From Massilia eurypsychrophila (lineage in GTDB: Bacteria; Pseudomonadota; Gammaproteobacteria; Burkholderiales; Burkholderiaceae_D): a DNA stretch of 64,000 nt. Positions 35,732 to 44,858 of the stretch are shown in pieces; positions within the stretch are counted from its first letter, which is position 1, and every line of letters begins with the position of its first letter. The stretch covers positions 124,001 to 188,000 of the forward strand of contig NZ_PDOC01000006.1 of NCBI RefSeq assembly GCF_002760655.1. The letters are read 5' to 3'. The notes under the pieces are model-generated. The model was not told the origin of the DNA, searched no databases, and saw only the letters and a list, made by a program, of their open reading frames with translations. The translations under genes were made by a program, and so were the position numbers.

Positions 35732-36861
35732 TTGGCGATCGCCTCGCGCGGGTTGCGGCGATGCTTGATCGCGTTCAGCAGCACCAGCGGATGGTAGCGG
35801 TGGTTGACGTTCAGGCGCCAGGCAAACAGCGCCAGCACGCTGAGCGCGACCAGCAGGTGCAGCGGCCACCAGGCGGCGCTGAAGCTCGCCTTGCCCTGCG
35901 CGACGCTGGCCTCCGACACCTTGATCAGGTTGGAGTAGGTGATAAAGATCAGCATGGCCAGCATCAGGTTGACCGAACTGCCGGCGCGCGGATTGACGAA
36001 GCCGAGTGGAATGGCCAGCAGCATCAGCAGCACGCACATGATCGGCGAGGCGATCCGCCACAGCAGTTCGGCCAGCATGTAGCGGTTCGGCTCGACCAGC
36101 AGCGCCGCCGTCGACATGCTGCCGAACGGTACATTCTGGCCGAGCACCGGCACCTTGGTTGTCACGCGCATGCTGTAGCGCTCGAATTCCATCGACTGGA
36201 AATCGGCCTGGCCAGGCACGCCCTGGTAGCGGCGCCCGTTCTTGAGCACCAGGAACTGGCCGCCCTTGCCGTCGGATTCGATCACGCCCTCTTTCGCCAC
36301 CACCACGGTGTTGCCATCTTTTTCGATCGTATTGACAAACACGTTCTGCACCGCGTTCGAGCCGGCGGCGGCACCTTCGACGAAGAACACGCGGTTCGAG
36401 CCGGTCGATTCCTTGAACTGGCCGGGCGAGACTTTTTTCAGGTCCTCGCGCTTTTCGAAGCGCTCGACAAATTCGGTGCTTTTCATTTTCGCCCACGGCG
36501 TGGCGAACAAGCTCAGGGCGGCCGTCAGCACCACCAGCGGCAGGCCGAACGTGAGCACCGGGTAGACCCAGCGCATCAGCGACTGGCCGGACGCAAACCA
36601 GACCACCATCTCCGAATCGCGGTAGCTGCGCGTGACGACCATCAAAACCGAAATAAAGCTGGTGAGGATCAGGATAGTTGGCAGATAATTCAGCACTGCG
36701 AAGACGATCAGCGCGATGACGTCGCCCGAGGCGACTTTGCCGCCGGCCGCTTTGCCCAGGATGGATATGAGCGTCCAGGTGACGAGGATCGAGAACAGCA
36801 CCGTGAAGGTGGCGCCGGCGGAACTGGCCAGTTCTCGTCGGAGAGCGCGTTGGAAGATCAT
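35728..36861 (-). CDS. lptF: LPS export ABC transporter permease LptF
   Basis: A 377-residue permease and partner of LptG. The opening MIFQRALRRELASSAGATFTV is characteristic of LptF, followed by TM helices at ~15-115, a periplasmic domain and a second helix cluster (~270-360). It is divergent from pepA, with 57 bp between the starts, the arrangement seen in many proteobacteria. It overlaps lptG by 4 bp. Confidence 0.95.
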   Translation of the reverse strand: MIFQRALRRELASSAGATFTVLFSILVTWTLISILGKAAGGKVASGDVIALIVFAVLNYLPTILILTSFISVLMVVTRSYRDSEMVVWFASGQSLMRWVYPVLTFGLPLVVLTAALSLFATPWAKMKSTEFVERFEKREDLKKVSPGQFKESTGSNRVFFVEGAAAGSNAVQNVFVNTIEKDGNTVVVAKEGVIESDGKGGQFLVLKNGRRYQGVPGQADFQSMEFERYSMRVTTKVPVLGQNVPFGSMSTAALLVEPNRYMLAELLWRIASPIMCVLLMLLAIPLGFVNPRAGSSVNLMLAMLIFITYSNLIKVSEASVAQGKASFSAAWWPLHLLVALSVLALFAWRLNVNHRYHPLVLLNAIKHRRNPREAIAK

Positions 36862-36918
36862 TCGAAAGTTATAATCACAGGTTAGGCAGTGCGCGTCTCA
36901 AACGAAACGGAGAATCAA

Positions 36919-38415
36919 ATGGACTTTAGCATAAAAGCATTCGACACAAAAAACCCCATCGCGGCGGCCAAATCGGGCTGCATCGCCGTTGCGGTATTTG
37001 AAAACAAAAAACTGTCGCAAGCGGCCAAGGCCCTCGATCAAGATGGCGACATCAGCGCCGCGCTCAAATCCGGCGACATCACCGGCAAGCCAGGCACCAC
37101 CTTGCTGCTGCGCCGCAGCGGCGGCGGCGCCGAGCGCGTGCTGCTGGTCGGTATGGGCGCCGACGAAACGATCAGCGAGAAGAGCTTCACCTCGGCCGTC
37201 GGCGCCACGCTGAAGGCCTTCACCCAACTCGGCGCCGCGGATGCCATTATCGCACTCCCGCTGACAGATGTGAAAGAGCGTGACCTCGGCTGGGGTCTGC
37301 GCGCCATCGTCTGCGCCGCCCACGAGAGCGTTTTCCGCACCGACGGCCAGAAGAGCAAAAAAGATCCGGCGCCGACCGGCGTGCGCAAGGTCACCCTGGC
37401 CGTCGCGAGCGCCGACAGCCGCGCCAAGACCGCGCTGGCGCAGGCCGAAGCGATCGCCAACGGCATGGACCTGACCAAGGAACTGGGCAACCTGTCGGCC
37501 AACGTCTGCACCCCGACCTACCTGGCCAACACGGCGCGCAAGCTGGCCAAGGAATACCAGTTCGACGTCGAAGTCCTCGAGCGCAAGCAGCTCGAGGCGC
37601 TGAAGATGGGCAGCTTCCTGTCGGTCACCAACGGCAGCGACGAGCCGCCGAAGTTCATCGTCCTCAAACACATGGGCGGCAAATCGAAAGACGCGCCGGT
37701 GGTCCTGGTCGGCAAGGGCATCACGTTCGACACCGGCGGCATCTCGATCAAGCCGGGTCCGGCCATGGATGAAATGAAGTACGACATGTGCGGCGCCGCC
37801 TCGGTACTGGGCACCTTTCGCGCGCTCGGCGAGATGGACCTGAAGCTGAACGTGATCGGCGTCATCGCCGCCTGCGAAAACATGCCGTCGGGCCGCGCCA
37901 CCAAACCGGGCGACATCGTCACCTCGATGAACGGCCTGACCATCGAAGTGCTCAACACCGACGCCGAAGGCCGCCTGGTGCTGTGCGACGCGCTGACCTA
38001 TGCCGAGCGCTTCAAGCCTGCCGCGGTGGTCGATATCGCCACCCTGACGGGCGCTTGCATCGTCGCGCTGGGCCACCACAACAGCGGCCTGTTCACCCGC
38101 GGCGACGACGCCCACGAAGCGCTGGCGCGCGAACTGCTCGACGCCGGCCGCCAGACCGGCGACACCGCATGGCGCCTGCCGATCGAAGAAGCCTACAACG
38201 AGCAGCTCAAGTCGAACTTCGCGGATCTCGGCAACATCGGCTCGCCCGGCGGCGCCAGCGTCACGGCCGCATGCTTCCTCGAGAACTTCACCCGCAGCTA
38301 CACCTGGGCGCACCTCGATATCGCCGGCACCGCATGGAAGTCCGGCGGCGCCAAGGGCGCTACTGGACGTCCGGTGCCGCTGCTGTCGACCTTCCTGATC
38401 AACCGCGCGCAGTAA
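36919..38415 (+). CDS. pepA: Leucyl aminopeptidase PepA
   Basis: A 498-residue cytosol aminopeptidase (M17) that uses two divalent metals. The active-site segment [15 protein letters not shown] and the signature [10 protein letters not shown] (~residues 350-359) are present. PepA removes N-terminal residues from peptides and in some bacteria also binds DNA. The ATG at 36919 has a GGAG site; a GTG start 30 bp upstream is less likely. The gene ends before a strong terminator. Confidence 0.96.
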   Translation: MDFSIKAFDTKNPIAAAKSGCIAVAVFENKKLSQAAKALDQDGDISAALKSGDITGKPGTTLLLRRSGGGAERVLLVGMGADETISEKSFTSAVGATLKAFTQLGAADAIIALPLTDVKERDLGWGLRAIVCAAHESVFRTDGQKSKKDPAPTGVRKVTLAVASADSRAKTALAQAEAIANGMDLTKELGNLSANVCTPTYLANTARKLAKEYQFDVEVLERKQLEALKMGSFLSVTNGSDEPPKFIVLKHMGGKSKDAPVVLVGKGITFDTGGISIKPGPAMDEMKYDMCGAASVLGTFRALGEMDLKLNVIGVIAACENMPSGRATKPGDIVTSMNGLTIEVLNTDAEGRLVLCDALTYAERFKPAAVVDIATLTGACIVALGHHNSGLFTRGDDAHEALARELLDAGRQTGDTAWRLPIEEAYNEQLKSNFADLGNIGSPGGASVTAACFLENFTRSYTWAHLDIAGTAWKSGGAKGATGRPVPLLSTFLINRAQ

Positions 38416-38429
38416 GCGGTTCACCAAAA

Positions 38430-38460
38430 GAAAAGGCCGCCTTGTGGGCGGCCTTTTCTT
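38430..38460 (+). terminator. Terminator after pepA
   Basis: Stem AAAGGCCGCC / GGCGGCCTTT with a TTGTG loop and a T-rich tail. A-tracts on the left also allow use by the convergent lipoprotein gene. Confidence 0.88.
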
Positions 38461-38473
38461 TGGGCGCTGGATT

Positions 38474-38950
38474 TCAATACACCTGATTACTGGCGCCGGG
38501 CTGCTCCTCATCCTGGGTATTGGGCACGGCGCGGCGCATCAGCACCGTCAGCGTCACGGGGTAGTCGAAGCCGGCGCCGGAATCGCGGTCGACCAGGTAG
38601 CCCCAACCGCCGCTGGCGACGAAGTTTCCTACCAGCTTGATGATGCCAAAGTGAGAGTCGACCGTCTCGCTGGCCGCGCCGACGCCTTCCTTCTTGCAGT
38701 CGACAACCAGCGGGTAGACGCTTTTGCGCACCGTCACGCGACCGGGCGCCATGACGAACCAGCGGCCCGCCTTGTTCGACAACACGCAGCCGACGCCGCC
38801 CACTTCGCGATGGTCGAGCACCGCGCGGACCGCGATCTCCTGCTCGTTGGTGTCGAACACGGTGGCGCAGCCTTGCAGCGCGGCGGCGGCCACGCAAGCC
38901 AGCATGACGGTTTTCAGTTTATGGTTCACGAGAGCGGTCCGTTGATTCAT
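38474..38950 (-). CDS. Predicted lipoprotein, unknown function
   Basis: A 158-residue exported protein. From the ATG at 38950 the sequence has a hydrophobic signal with lipobox LQGC (~residues 23-26), then ATVFDTNEQEIAVRAV. The mature part has several cysteines, but I recognise no family. A start 30 bp upstream exists but gives an atypical N-terminus. It is followed on the other side by pepA (convergent) and preceded by creA on the same strand. Confidence 0.75.
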   Translation of the reverse strand: MNQRTALVNHKLKTVMLACVAAAALQGCATVFDTNEQEIAVRAVLDHREVGGVGCVLSNKAGRWFVMAPGRVTVRKSVYPLVVDCKKEGVGAASETVDSHFGIIKLVGNFVASGGWGYLVDRDSGAGFDYPVTLTVLMRRAVPNTQDEEQPGASNQVY

Positions 38951-38988
38951 CCTGACCTGTTTACGGCGCCATCCCGGCAATCATGAAT

Positions 38989-39462
38989 TTACTTCAGCGG
39001 GATCGGCTGGTTGGCCGGCACCGGCACCGCCGTCACGCTGTTCTTCGGGCTGCCGTCGATCAGGCGGTCGGAATAGGTCAGGTAGACCAGCGCATTGCGC
39101 TTCGGGTCGACCATTCGCACGACCCGCACGTGCTTGAAGAAGATCGACGCGCGTTCGGAGAACACTTCCTCCTGGCGCGGCACCTTGCCGGGGAAGGACA
39201 GCGGGCCGACCTGGCGGCACGCCACCGAGGAGTCGGCGGTGTCTTCGGCCAGGCCGACGGCGCCCTTGATGCCGCCGGTCTTGGCGCGCGACAGGTAGCA
39301 GCTCACGCCCACCACTTTCGGGTCGTCGAACACTTCGACGACGACCTTGTGATCCGGTCCGATCAGCTTGAAGGCGGTATCGACCGAGCCGACGGTTTCA
39401 GCCGACGCGGCAAAGAACAGGCCGGACAAAGCCAGGCCAACAGCTGCTTTGGTCAATTGCAT
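38989..39462 (-). CDS. creA: CreA family protein
   Basis: A 157-residue periplasmic protein. A signal peptide ([21 protein letters not shown]) leads into [27 protein letters not shown], then [13 protein letters not shown] and [16 protein letters not shown], which are the CreA signatures. Function is unknown despite the gene being named with the creABCD locus; no creBC genes are present here. Confidence 0.9.
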   Translation of the reverse strand: MQLTKAAVGLALSGLFFAASAETVGSVDTAFKLIGPDHKVVVEVFDDPKVVGVSCYLSRAKTGGIKGAVGLAEDTADSSVACRQVGPLSFPGKVPRQEEVFSERASIFFKHVRVVRMVDPKRNALVYLTYSDRLIDGSPKNSVTAVPVPANQPIPLK

Positions 39463-39504
39463 AGGAATCCCGGGAAAAGAGAGAATGGCGCTGGGCCAGA
39501 AACG

Positions 39505-39693
39505 TCAGCAGACCGGCGCGAAGCGCGGCACCAGTTGGCCGTCGACGTCGACCAGCTGAAAAAATACGTCTTTGGGCCGGGTCCAGATCGAACCATCGGC
39601 CCCGCGGTAGACAACCATCTCGGACAGGTCCGATTCGAGCGTGGCCATGCAGACCAGCTCATACAGACCGCCCTTGTAATGCCGATAATGCAT
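39505..39693 (-). CDS. DUF1653 protein
   Basis: A 62-residue protein that is almost entirely a DUF1653 domain: YRHYKGGLYELVCMATLESDL and VVYRGADGSIWTRPKDVFF. Such proteins are small, soluble and uncharacterised. Its ATG overlaps the stop of the next upstream gene by one base (39693), so the two are translationally coupled. Confidence 0.85.
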   Translation of the reverse strand: MHYRHYKGGLYELVCMATLESDLSEMVVYRGADGSIWTRPKDVFFQLVDVDGQLVPRFAPVC

Positions 39694-40085
39694 CAGCCCT
39701 CGGCTTTGTCTTCTGCCAGCGCCTTCTGCTTTTTCTTCAGGCTCTGGATGACCTTCAGCGCGCCTTCGATACCGGCGGCGTCATCGAGGTCGCTGAAAGC
39801 GTCGAGCACTTCGTTGAGTACGCGATTGCGCATCGCCGCCTCGTCGCTGCCGCCTTGCAGCGCCTTCTGCGCGCTCGCGCGCACCGGCTCGGTGGCGACC
39901 TCCTTCGGCGACGCCTTGGTGCTTGACTTCGGCGTTGCCGCCGCGGTCTTGCCATGCGCGAGCGCAGCCTGCCAGATTACCCAACGGCGCTGTGTCTCGA
40001 ACACCAGATATTCGTCAGGCTTGTCCTCACGGCGGCGGACGATATGTCCGTCACGTTGTGCCCATGCCTCAAATGCATTGCGCAT
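39693..40085 (-). CDS. Hypothetical protein upstream of the DUF1653 gene
   Basis: A 130-residue protein with an N-terminal basic/aromatic part (NAFEAWAQRDGHIVRRREDKP, then RRWVIWQAAL), a low-complexity linker rich in Ala/Lys/Ser/Thr (~43-70), and a helical, charged C-terminal end. I recognise no family; the N-terminal part resembles small proteins of phage or plasmid origin, but this is weak. Good start (ATG at 40085) directly at the edge of the AT-rich gap, and overlap with DUF1653 support it being real. Confidence 0.6.
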   Translation of the reverse strand: MRNAFEAWAQRDGHIVRRREDKPDEYLVFETQRRWVIWQAALAHGKTAAATPKSSTKASPKEVATEPVRASAQKALQGGSDEAAMRNRVLNEVLDAFSDLDDAAGIEGALKVIQSLKKKQKALAEDKAEG

Positions 40086-40561
40086 TTTTTTCCTTCACAA
40101 ATGCTGTAGTCGCATTTCACAAACTATTGAAACTGCAACATTTCAAAATAGTATCACCTGTCGGCACAGTCAATTCCACTGGCTGTCGAGGGCTCGTTAC
40201 TCTTGCTCAAAAACAAATACGAACCGCGTATTTCAATTGCAAACCGTCAATATATCAATACTACACCGATCGTTATAATAAAGCAATTATTCATTCCCCC
40301 TCAGTAACAATAGGTTATTTGCTGGGTTTGTCTCTATTTTGTTACACTTTGCTACACTTATAGCCCGGCTAAGTCAGAGTGACAACGCTTTTTGTGTATG
40401 CACATTAAATATTCCTGGCAACCGTTATTTCCTGCAGCGATATAAGCAAGTGGTTAACCTGATTTAATGCCGCAGTTTTCGCACGCCGCAGCACGCGGTA
40501 TTGCGTCAATCTCATCCAGCGTCAATACTGCCCGCCGCGCCCACCTCATCAAACAAGCAAA
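40086..40561. other. AT-rich intergenic region
   Basis: A 476-bp gap without a convincing gene. Most of 40086-40460 is clearly richer in A and T than its surroundings, with runs such as ATATATCAATAC and TTATAATAAAGCAATTATT, and several weak promoter-like motifs (for example TTGTTACAC-TTTGCTACAC-TTATAG at 40339-40363). It could hold divergent promoters for the 39693-40085 gene and xth, a small RNA, or a foreign remnant. No tRNA or clear hairpin was seen. Confidence 0.6.
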
Positions 40562-41326
40562 ATGAAAATCGCCACCTGGAATGTTAATTCACTCAAAGTC
40601 CGCCTGCCCCATCTGCTTCAATGGCTAGCCGACAACCCGGTCGACGTGCTATGCCTGCAGGAGACCAAGCTGACGGACGATAAATTCCCGGTCGCCGACA
40701 TCAACGCCGCCGGCTACCAGGTCGTCTTCAGCGGCCAGAAGACCTACAACGGCGTGGCGATTCTATCGAAGCTGCCGATCACCGACGTTGTCGCCAACAA
40801 CCCGCGCTACGAGGACGCGCAGCAGCGCATCCTCGCCGCCACCATCGACGGCATGCGCATCATCTGCGCCTATGTACCCAACGGGCAGGCGGTCGATTCG
40901 GATAAGTATGCCTACAAGCTGGCATGGCTGGCATCGCTGCGCGAGTGGCTGGCCGACGAAATGGCGGCGCACCCGCAGCTGGCCATCCTCGGCGACTACA
41001 ACATCGCGCCGGCCGACCGCGACGTCCACGATCCGGCCGAATGGGAAGGCCAGATCCACTGCTCCGAGCGCGAGCGCGCCGCGCTGCTGGCGCTGAACGA
41101 ACTGGGGCTGGTCGACTCGTTCCGCATGTTCGAACAGGCCGACAAATCGTACAGCTGGTGGGACTACCGCCAGCTGGCGTTTCGCCGCAACCGCGGGCTG
41201 CGCATCGACCATATCCTGCTCTCCGGCGCACTGGCGGCGCGCTGCACCGCCTGCGCCATCGACCGCGCGCCGCGCAAGTGGGAGCAGCCTTCCGACCACG
41301 TGCCGGTAGTGGCCACCCTCAACTAG
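40562..41326 (+). CDS. xth: Exodeoxyribonuclease III
   Basis: A 254-residue AP endonuclease/3'-5' exonuclease for base excision repair. The N-terminal MKIATWNVNSLKVRLPHLL, then LCLQETKLTDDKFP and DYNIAPADRDVHDP, and the final RIDHILLS and SDHVPVVATL motifs are the standard ones. It stands alone, with the AT-rich region upstream and REP-like palindromes downstream. Confidence 0.95.
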   Translation: MKIATWNVNSLKVRLPHLLQWLADNPVDVLCLQETKLTDDKFPVADINAAGYQVVFSGQKTYNGVAILSKLPITDVVANNPRYEDAQQRILAATIDGMRIICAYVPNGQAVDSDKYAYKLAWLASLREWLADEMAAHPQLAILGDYNIAPADRDVHDPAEWEGQIHCSERERAALLALNELGLVDSFRMFEQADKSYSWWDYRQLAFRRNRGLRIDHILLSGALAARCTACAIDRAPRKWEQPSDHVPVVATLN

Positions 41327-41340
41327 CCGGGCTCACGAGC

Positions 41341-41420
41341 AATTCGGGGTCAGACCCGTTTGTTATTCGGCCATTCTCACTTCTCGCCTGCGAACAAACG
41401 GGTCTGACCCCAATTCTTTT
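41341..41420. repeat. REP-like palindrome downstream of xth
   Basis: The left arm AATTCGGGGTCAGACCCG-TTTGTT (from 41341) and right arm AACAAACGGGTCTGACCCCAATT (41393-41415) match with one extra base in the left. The arms are about 23 bp with a 28-nt loop, then a T run. It is a close relative of the 41476 element. Confidence 0.9.
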
Positions 41421-41475
41421 AGGTTGTTGAATCTCCGCCTTTGCCTCGCGCCGCAGATACCGCTAGCGGTAAATT

Positions 41476-41549
41476 AATTGGGGTCAGACCCTGTTTTTAT
41501 TCGGTCTTCGTCAGGATCAGGTGTCGATTAAACGGGTCTGACCCCAATT
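41476..41549. repeat. REP-like palindrome next to the parE fragment
   Basis: Left arm AATTGGGGTCAGACCCTGTTT (41476-41496, 21 nt split here as AATTGGGGTCAGACC-CTGTTT) and right arm AAACGGGTCTGACCCCAATT (41530-41549) pair with one mismatch. It shares the GGGGTCAGACC core with the element at 41341 and sits just past the end of the parE-like fragment. Confidence 0.9.
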
Positions 41550-41562
41550 TTTTGGGGGCTTG

Positions 41563-41679
41563 AATGTCGGCTTCGGTTTCGTTGCCGTGGTCTTCGATCC
41601 AGGCGCGGCGGGCGGCGGCTTCGCCTTTGCCCAACAGCATGTTGAAGCGCGCGGACGAGTCGGCGTGGTTGACGCTGCT
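41563..41679 (-). pseudogene. Detached 3' fragment of a parE-like gene
   Basis: On the minus strand one frame reads FNMLLGKGEAAARRAWIED followed by HGNETEADI, ending at 41563. This strongly resembles the C-terminus of topoisomerase IV subunit B (E. coli ParE ends with a comparable MLLAKK...RRNWLQEKGD...E motif). About 39 codons are present; nothing upstream (41680-41722) continues the gene. The codon after the final Ile is CAA where a stop would be expected. It is a non-functional fragment. Confidence 0.72.
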
Positions 41680-41722
41680 TAGATACCGGCAACAGGCGCC
41701 GCGTGTCGGGATTCATCCGGAT

Positions 41723-44605
41723 TCACGCGGGCCGCAGCAGCGCCTGCGCCGCGGCGCTTTCGGTTGGCTGCGAGAACAGGTAGCCCTGCGCGAACCGGCA
41801 GCCGTTTTGCAGCAGTATGTCGAACTGGCCTTCGGTCTCGACGCCCTCCGCCACCACCGACAGCTGCAGGCTGTTCGACAGGGCGATGATGGCGCACACG
41901 ATGGCGCGGTCTTCGGCGCTCTCTTCCAGGTCCTTGATGAACGCGCGGTCGATCTTGAGCTTCCTGACCGGGAAGCGCTTCAGGTACGCCAGGCTCGAAT
42001 AGCCGGTGCCGAAGTCGTCGATCGACAAGCGGATGCCCATCGCATTGATCTGCCCGAGGATCTCGAGCGTCTGCTCGCCGTGCTGCATCAGCGCCGTCTC
42101 GGTAATCTCGAACTCGAGCAGCGCCGGGTCGATGCCGGTCTCGTCGAGGATGCGCCGGATCGAATCGATCAGGCCGCGGTTCATGAACTGGCGCGGCGAC
42201 AGGTTCACCGCCAGCGGCACCGGCTGCAATCCCATCTGCTGCCACGCCATGCTTTGCTCGCAGGCGCGCCGGATCACCCATTCGCCCACCGGCACGACCA
42301 GGCCGTTCTCCTCGATGATCGGAATGAAGTGGTCCGGCAAAATCAGGCCATGTTCCGGCCGGCGCCAGCGCAGCAGCACCTCCATCGTGTGCACCTGGCG
42401 CGTGCCGATGTCCATGATCGGCTGGTAGAACAGCTCGAATTCTTCCTTGGCCAGCGCGCCTCGCAAGCTGCTCTCGAGTTCGAAGTGCAGCGCCGCCGCC
42501 TGGTTCATGCGCTCGGTGAAAAACTGGTGGTTGTTGCGCCCGCTCGCCTTGGCGTGATACATGGCCGCGTCGGCGTGGCGCATCAAGGTCTCGACGTCGC
42601 CGCCATCGTCCGGATAGACGCAGATGCCGATCGACGGCGTGATGTGCAGCAATCGCCCTTCGAACGGGAACGGCGAGGCCAGCGCGTCGATGATTTTTTC
42701 GGCCACGCGGTTGCATTCGTCGGCGCTGCGAATGCCCGGCACCAGCACCACGAACTCGTCGCCGCCGAGGCGCGCCACCGTGTCGCTGGCGCGCACCGCG
42801 CGGCACAGCCGTCCGGCCACTTCCTTGAGCAAGTGGTCGCCCGTCTGGTGGCCGAGCGAATCGTTGATCGTCTTGAAGCGGTCCAGGTCGATGAACATCA
42901 CCGCCAGTTTGCGCTCGGTGCGCTCGGCGGCCATCATGGCGCGGTCGAGCCGGTCCGCCAGCAGCGCGCGGTTCGGCAGCCCGGTCAGGTTGTCGTGATA
43001 CGCCATGTGGTGCACGCGCGCCTCGGCCTGGCGCCGCTCGACGATCTCGGCCTCGAGCAGCGCGTTGGCGCCGGCCAGTTCGGCGGTGCGCTCGAGCACC
43101 CGCACTTCCAGTTCGTCGCGCGCGCGGCGCACCGATTCGGCCGCCTCGCGGCGCGCCGTCACGTCGTCGACCAGCCATACCGAGCGGCCGGTCACTTCGG
43201 CCAGGTCGAACGGCCGCCCCGACAGGCGCGCCCAGAACAGGCTGCGGTCCTTGCGCACCAGCTGGTACTCGTACATGCTGACGCGGCCGGCGTGGAAGTC
43301 GCGCGAGGTCTCGCTGCGCGCCTCGTCCCAGCCGCGCATGTCGGGGTACAGGTCCTGCACCGACAGCCCCGCCATTTCGCCCGGGGCGTAGCCGAACAGC
43401 TCTTCCATCTTGCGGTTGCAGCGCAGGTTGAAGCCATTCTCCACCACCGAAATGCCGAGCACCGCGCTGTCGAGGATCGCCTGGTTTTCCAGCAGCGTAT
43501 TGCGCAGCGATTCTTCGGCCCGTTTGTGCTCGGTGCGGTCCTCGATGATGAAGATGGTGCCGGCGGCCGGGTCGGCCGGATTGACGACGTAGGCGATCAG
43601 CTGCGACCACATCACCGAGCCGTCCTTGCGCGCCATCTCGACTTCGGTCTGGAACGGCTTGCCGACCGACAGCAGCGGGAACGCCACCGCGCCGACCGCC
43701 GCGTAAGTAGCGTCGTCGGGGTACAGCGCGCGCCCCGGCAGGCCGAGGCCTTCGTCGCCCTCGTAGCCGAACATCTCGGCGAAGCCGCGGTTGTAGCGCG
43801 TGATCAGGCGGTTCTTGGTAAACAGGATGCTGACCGACGCATTCGTCATGATCGCCTGCACCTCGACCATCGTCTGGCGCGCGTCGGTGACGTCCTCGAG
43901 GATCCAGATGGTGCCTTCCTGGCTGCGGTCGGTGTCGACCGCCTTGGCGCGCACGCGGCACCAGATCAGCGAGCCGTCGCGCCGCACGAACTGCATTTCG
44001 CCGCGTTCGAACGGCAGGCCCTTGCCAAGCAGCGGACCGGCGTCCTCGCCGAAGCGGCGGTATGCTTCCGGCGACGTAAACAGACTCACCGACGGCTGAC
44101 CGGTCATCTCTTCGCACGTGTAGCCGAACATCTCGGCGAAGCGCGGGTTACACGACATCATCATGCCGCGATTGCTAAACAGGATGCCGACCGAGGCGTT
44201 GTCGAGGATGGCCTTCTGTTCGAGCAGCGTCTGGCGCAGCTCGGCCTGGTCGCGCACGAAGCGGCGCGTGTCGGTGATGACGACGGTGCAGCCAGGGCCG
44301 CCGGCGGCCAGCGGCTTGGCGTGCAACTGCACCGCGATCTCCTCGCTGCCGACCAGCAGCACCGCGTCCCACGTCTGCGGCGCGGCGACGCCGGCGCGCA
44401 ACCGCGCCAGGCCAGGGGCCAGGCAGGCCGGCACGAGGAAGTCGGCCAGCGCGCGGCCGGCCAGCGCCGCGTCGAGCAGCGTTTCAAGTTCGGCGTTGGC
44501 GGCGATGACAATGCCGGCGCCGTCAACCGCGCACGCCGGCGCGCCGATCAGCCGCAGCGCGCCTTCCATGCTCAGCGTGAGCTGATGTGTTGGTAATCGA
44601 TCCAT
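41723..44605 (-). CDS. Multi-PAS GGDEF-EAL protein
   Basis: A 960-residue cytoplasmic c-di-GMP enzyme. About four PAS domains cover residues 1-520 (repeats such as NPRFAEMFGYTCEEM, NRGFAEMFGYEGDEG and NRKMEELFGYAPGEM are visible), a short coiled helix follows, then GGDEF with intact GGDEF at 614-618. The EAL domain has EVL at 742-744, NLSPRQF, EITET, DDFGTGYSSL, LKIDRAFI and AEGVET, so all catalytic motifs are kept and phosphodiesterase activity is expected. Both activities may be possible. It stands alone and its start follows a poorly defined 253-bp gap. Confidence 0.93.
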   Translation of the reverse strand: MDRLPTHQLTLSMEGALRLIGAPACAVDGAGIVIAANAELETLLDAALAGRALADFLVPACLAPGLARLRAGVAAPQTWDAVLLVGSEEIAVQLHAKPLAAGGPGCTVVITDTRRFVRDQAELRQTLLEQKAILDNASVGILFSNRGMMMSCNPRFAEMFGYTCEEMTGQPSVSLFTSPEAYRRFGEDAGPLLGKGLPFERGEMQFVRRDGSLIWCRVRAKAVDTDRSQEGTIWILEDVTDARQTMVEVQAIMTNASVSILFTKNRLITRYNRGFAEMFGYEGDEGLGLPGRALYPDDATYAAVGAVAFPLLSVGKPFQTEVEMARKDGSVMWSQLIAYVVNPADPAAGTIFIIEDRTEHKRAEESLRNTLLENQAILDSAVLGISVVENGFNLRCNRKMEELFGYAPGEMAGLSVQDLYPDMRGWDEARSETSRDFHAGRVSMYEYQLVRKDRSLFWARLSGRPFDLAEVTGRSVWLVDDVTARREAAESVRRARDELEVRVLERTAELAGANALLEAEIVERRQAEARVHHMAYHDNLTGLPNRALLADRLDRAMMAAERTERKLAVMFIDLDRFKTINDSLGHQTGDHLLKEVAGRLCRAVRASDTVARLGGDEFVVLVPGIRSADECNRVAEKIIDALASPFPFEGRLLHITPSIGICVYPDDGGDVETLMRHADAAMYHAKASGRNNHQFFTERMNQAAALHFELESSLRGALAKEEFELFYQPIMDIGTRQVHTMEVLLRWRRPEHGLILPDHFIPIIEENGLVVPVGEWVIRRACEQSMAWQQMGLQPVPLAVNLSPRQFMNRGLIDSIRRILDETGIDPALLEFEITETALMQHGEQTLEILGQINAMGIRLSIDDFGTGYSSLAYLKRFPVRKLKIDRAFIKDLEESAEDRAIVCAIIALSNSLQLSVVAEGVETEGQFDILLQNGCRFAQGYLFSQPTESAAAQALLRPA

Positions 44606-44811
44606 GTCCCCGCTTCGTGCAAAATGGTGCGCACGCGGCCTCTCAACCGGGCCGCTGTTAAAGGATCATAAACCACAAAGAGCGGCAATTGGGAAACATA
44701 TACACCGTTCGGAGGACCGGCCTTGGCGCTGTATTTGGCCGCAGTGCAGGGCCAGGGCGGGAATGCGGTCGACGATGTCGGCCAGGAGGGGAATGCAAAG
44801 GGTCGGCGCGA

Positions 44812-44834
44812 GTCTGACTCCTACAGAGTCAGAC
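44812..44834. repeat. Short palindrome related to the REP family
   Basis: GTCTGACTC (44812-44820) and GAGTCAGAC (44826-44834) are perfect 9-bp arms with loop CTACA. It shares the GTCTGAC/GTCAGAC core. It lies 24 bp beyond the prpF stop. The rest of the 253-bp gap (44606-44858) holds no recognisable gene; a minus-strand stretch at about 44645-44790 reads like a protein tail ending in a stop but I cannot name it. Confidence 0.75.
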
Positions 44835-44858
44835 CATGAAAAACGCCATTTGGTTCAC

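Noticed and set aside
40086-40561. tRNA or other structured RNA gene
   Set aside because: No cloverleaf arms, CCA end or long stable hairpin could be found; only AT-rich sequence is visible.
41528-41716. Minus-strand 62-aa ORF downstream of xth
   Set aside because: It is in a different frame from the parE-like fragment and reads as arginine-rich noise across the palindrome.
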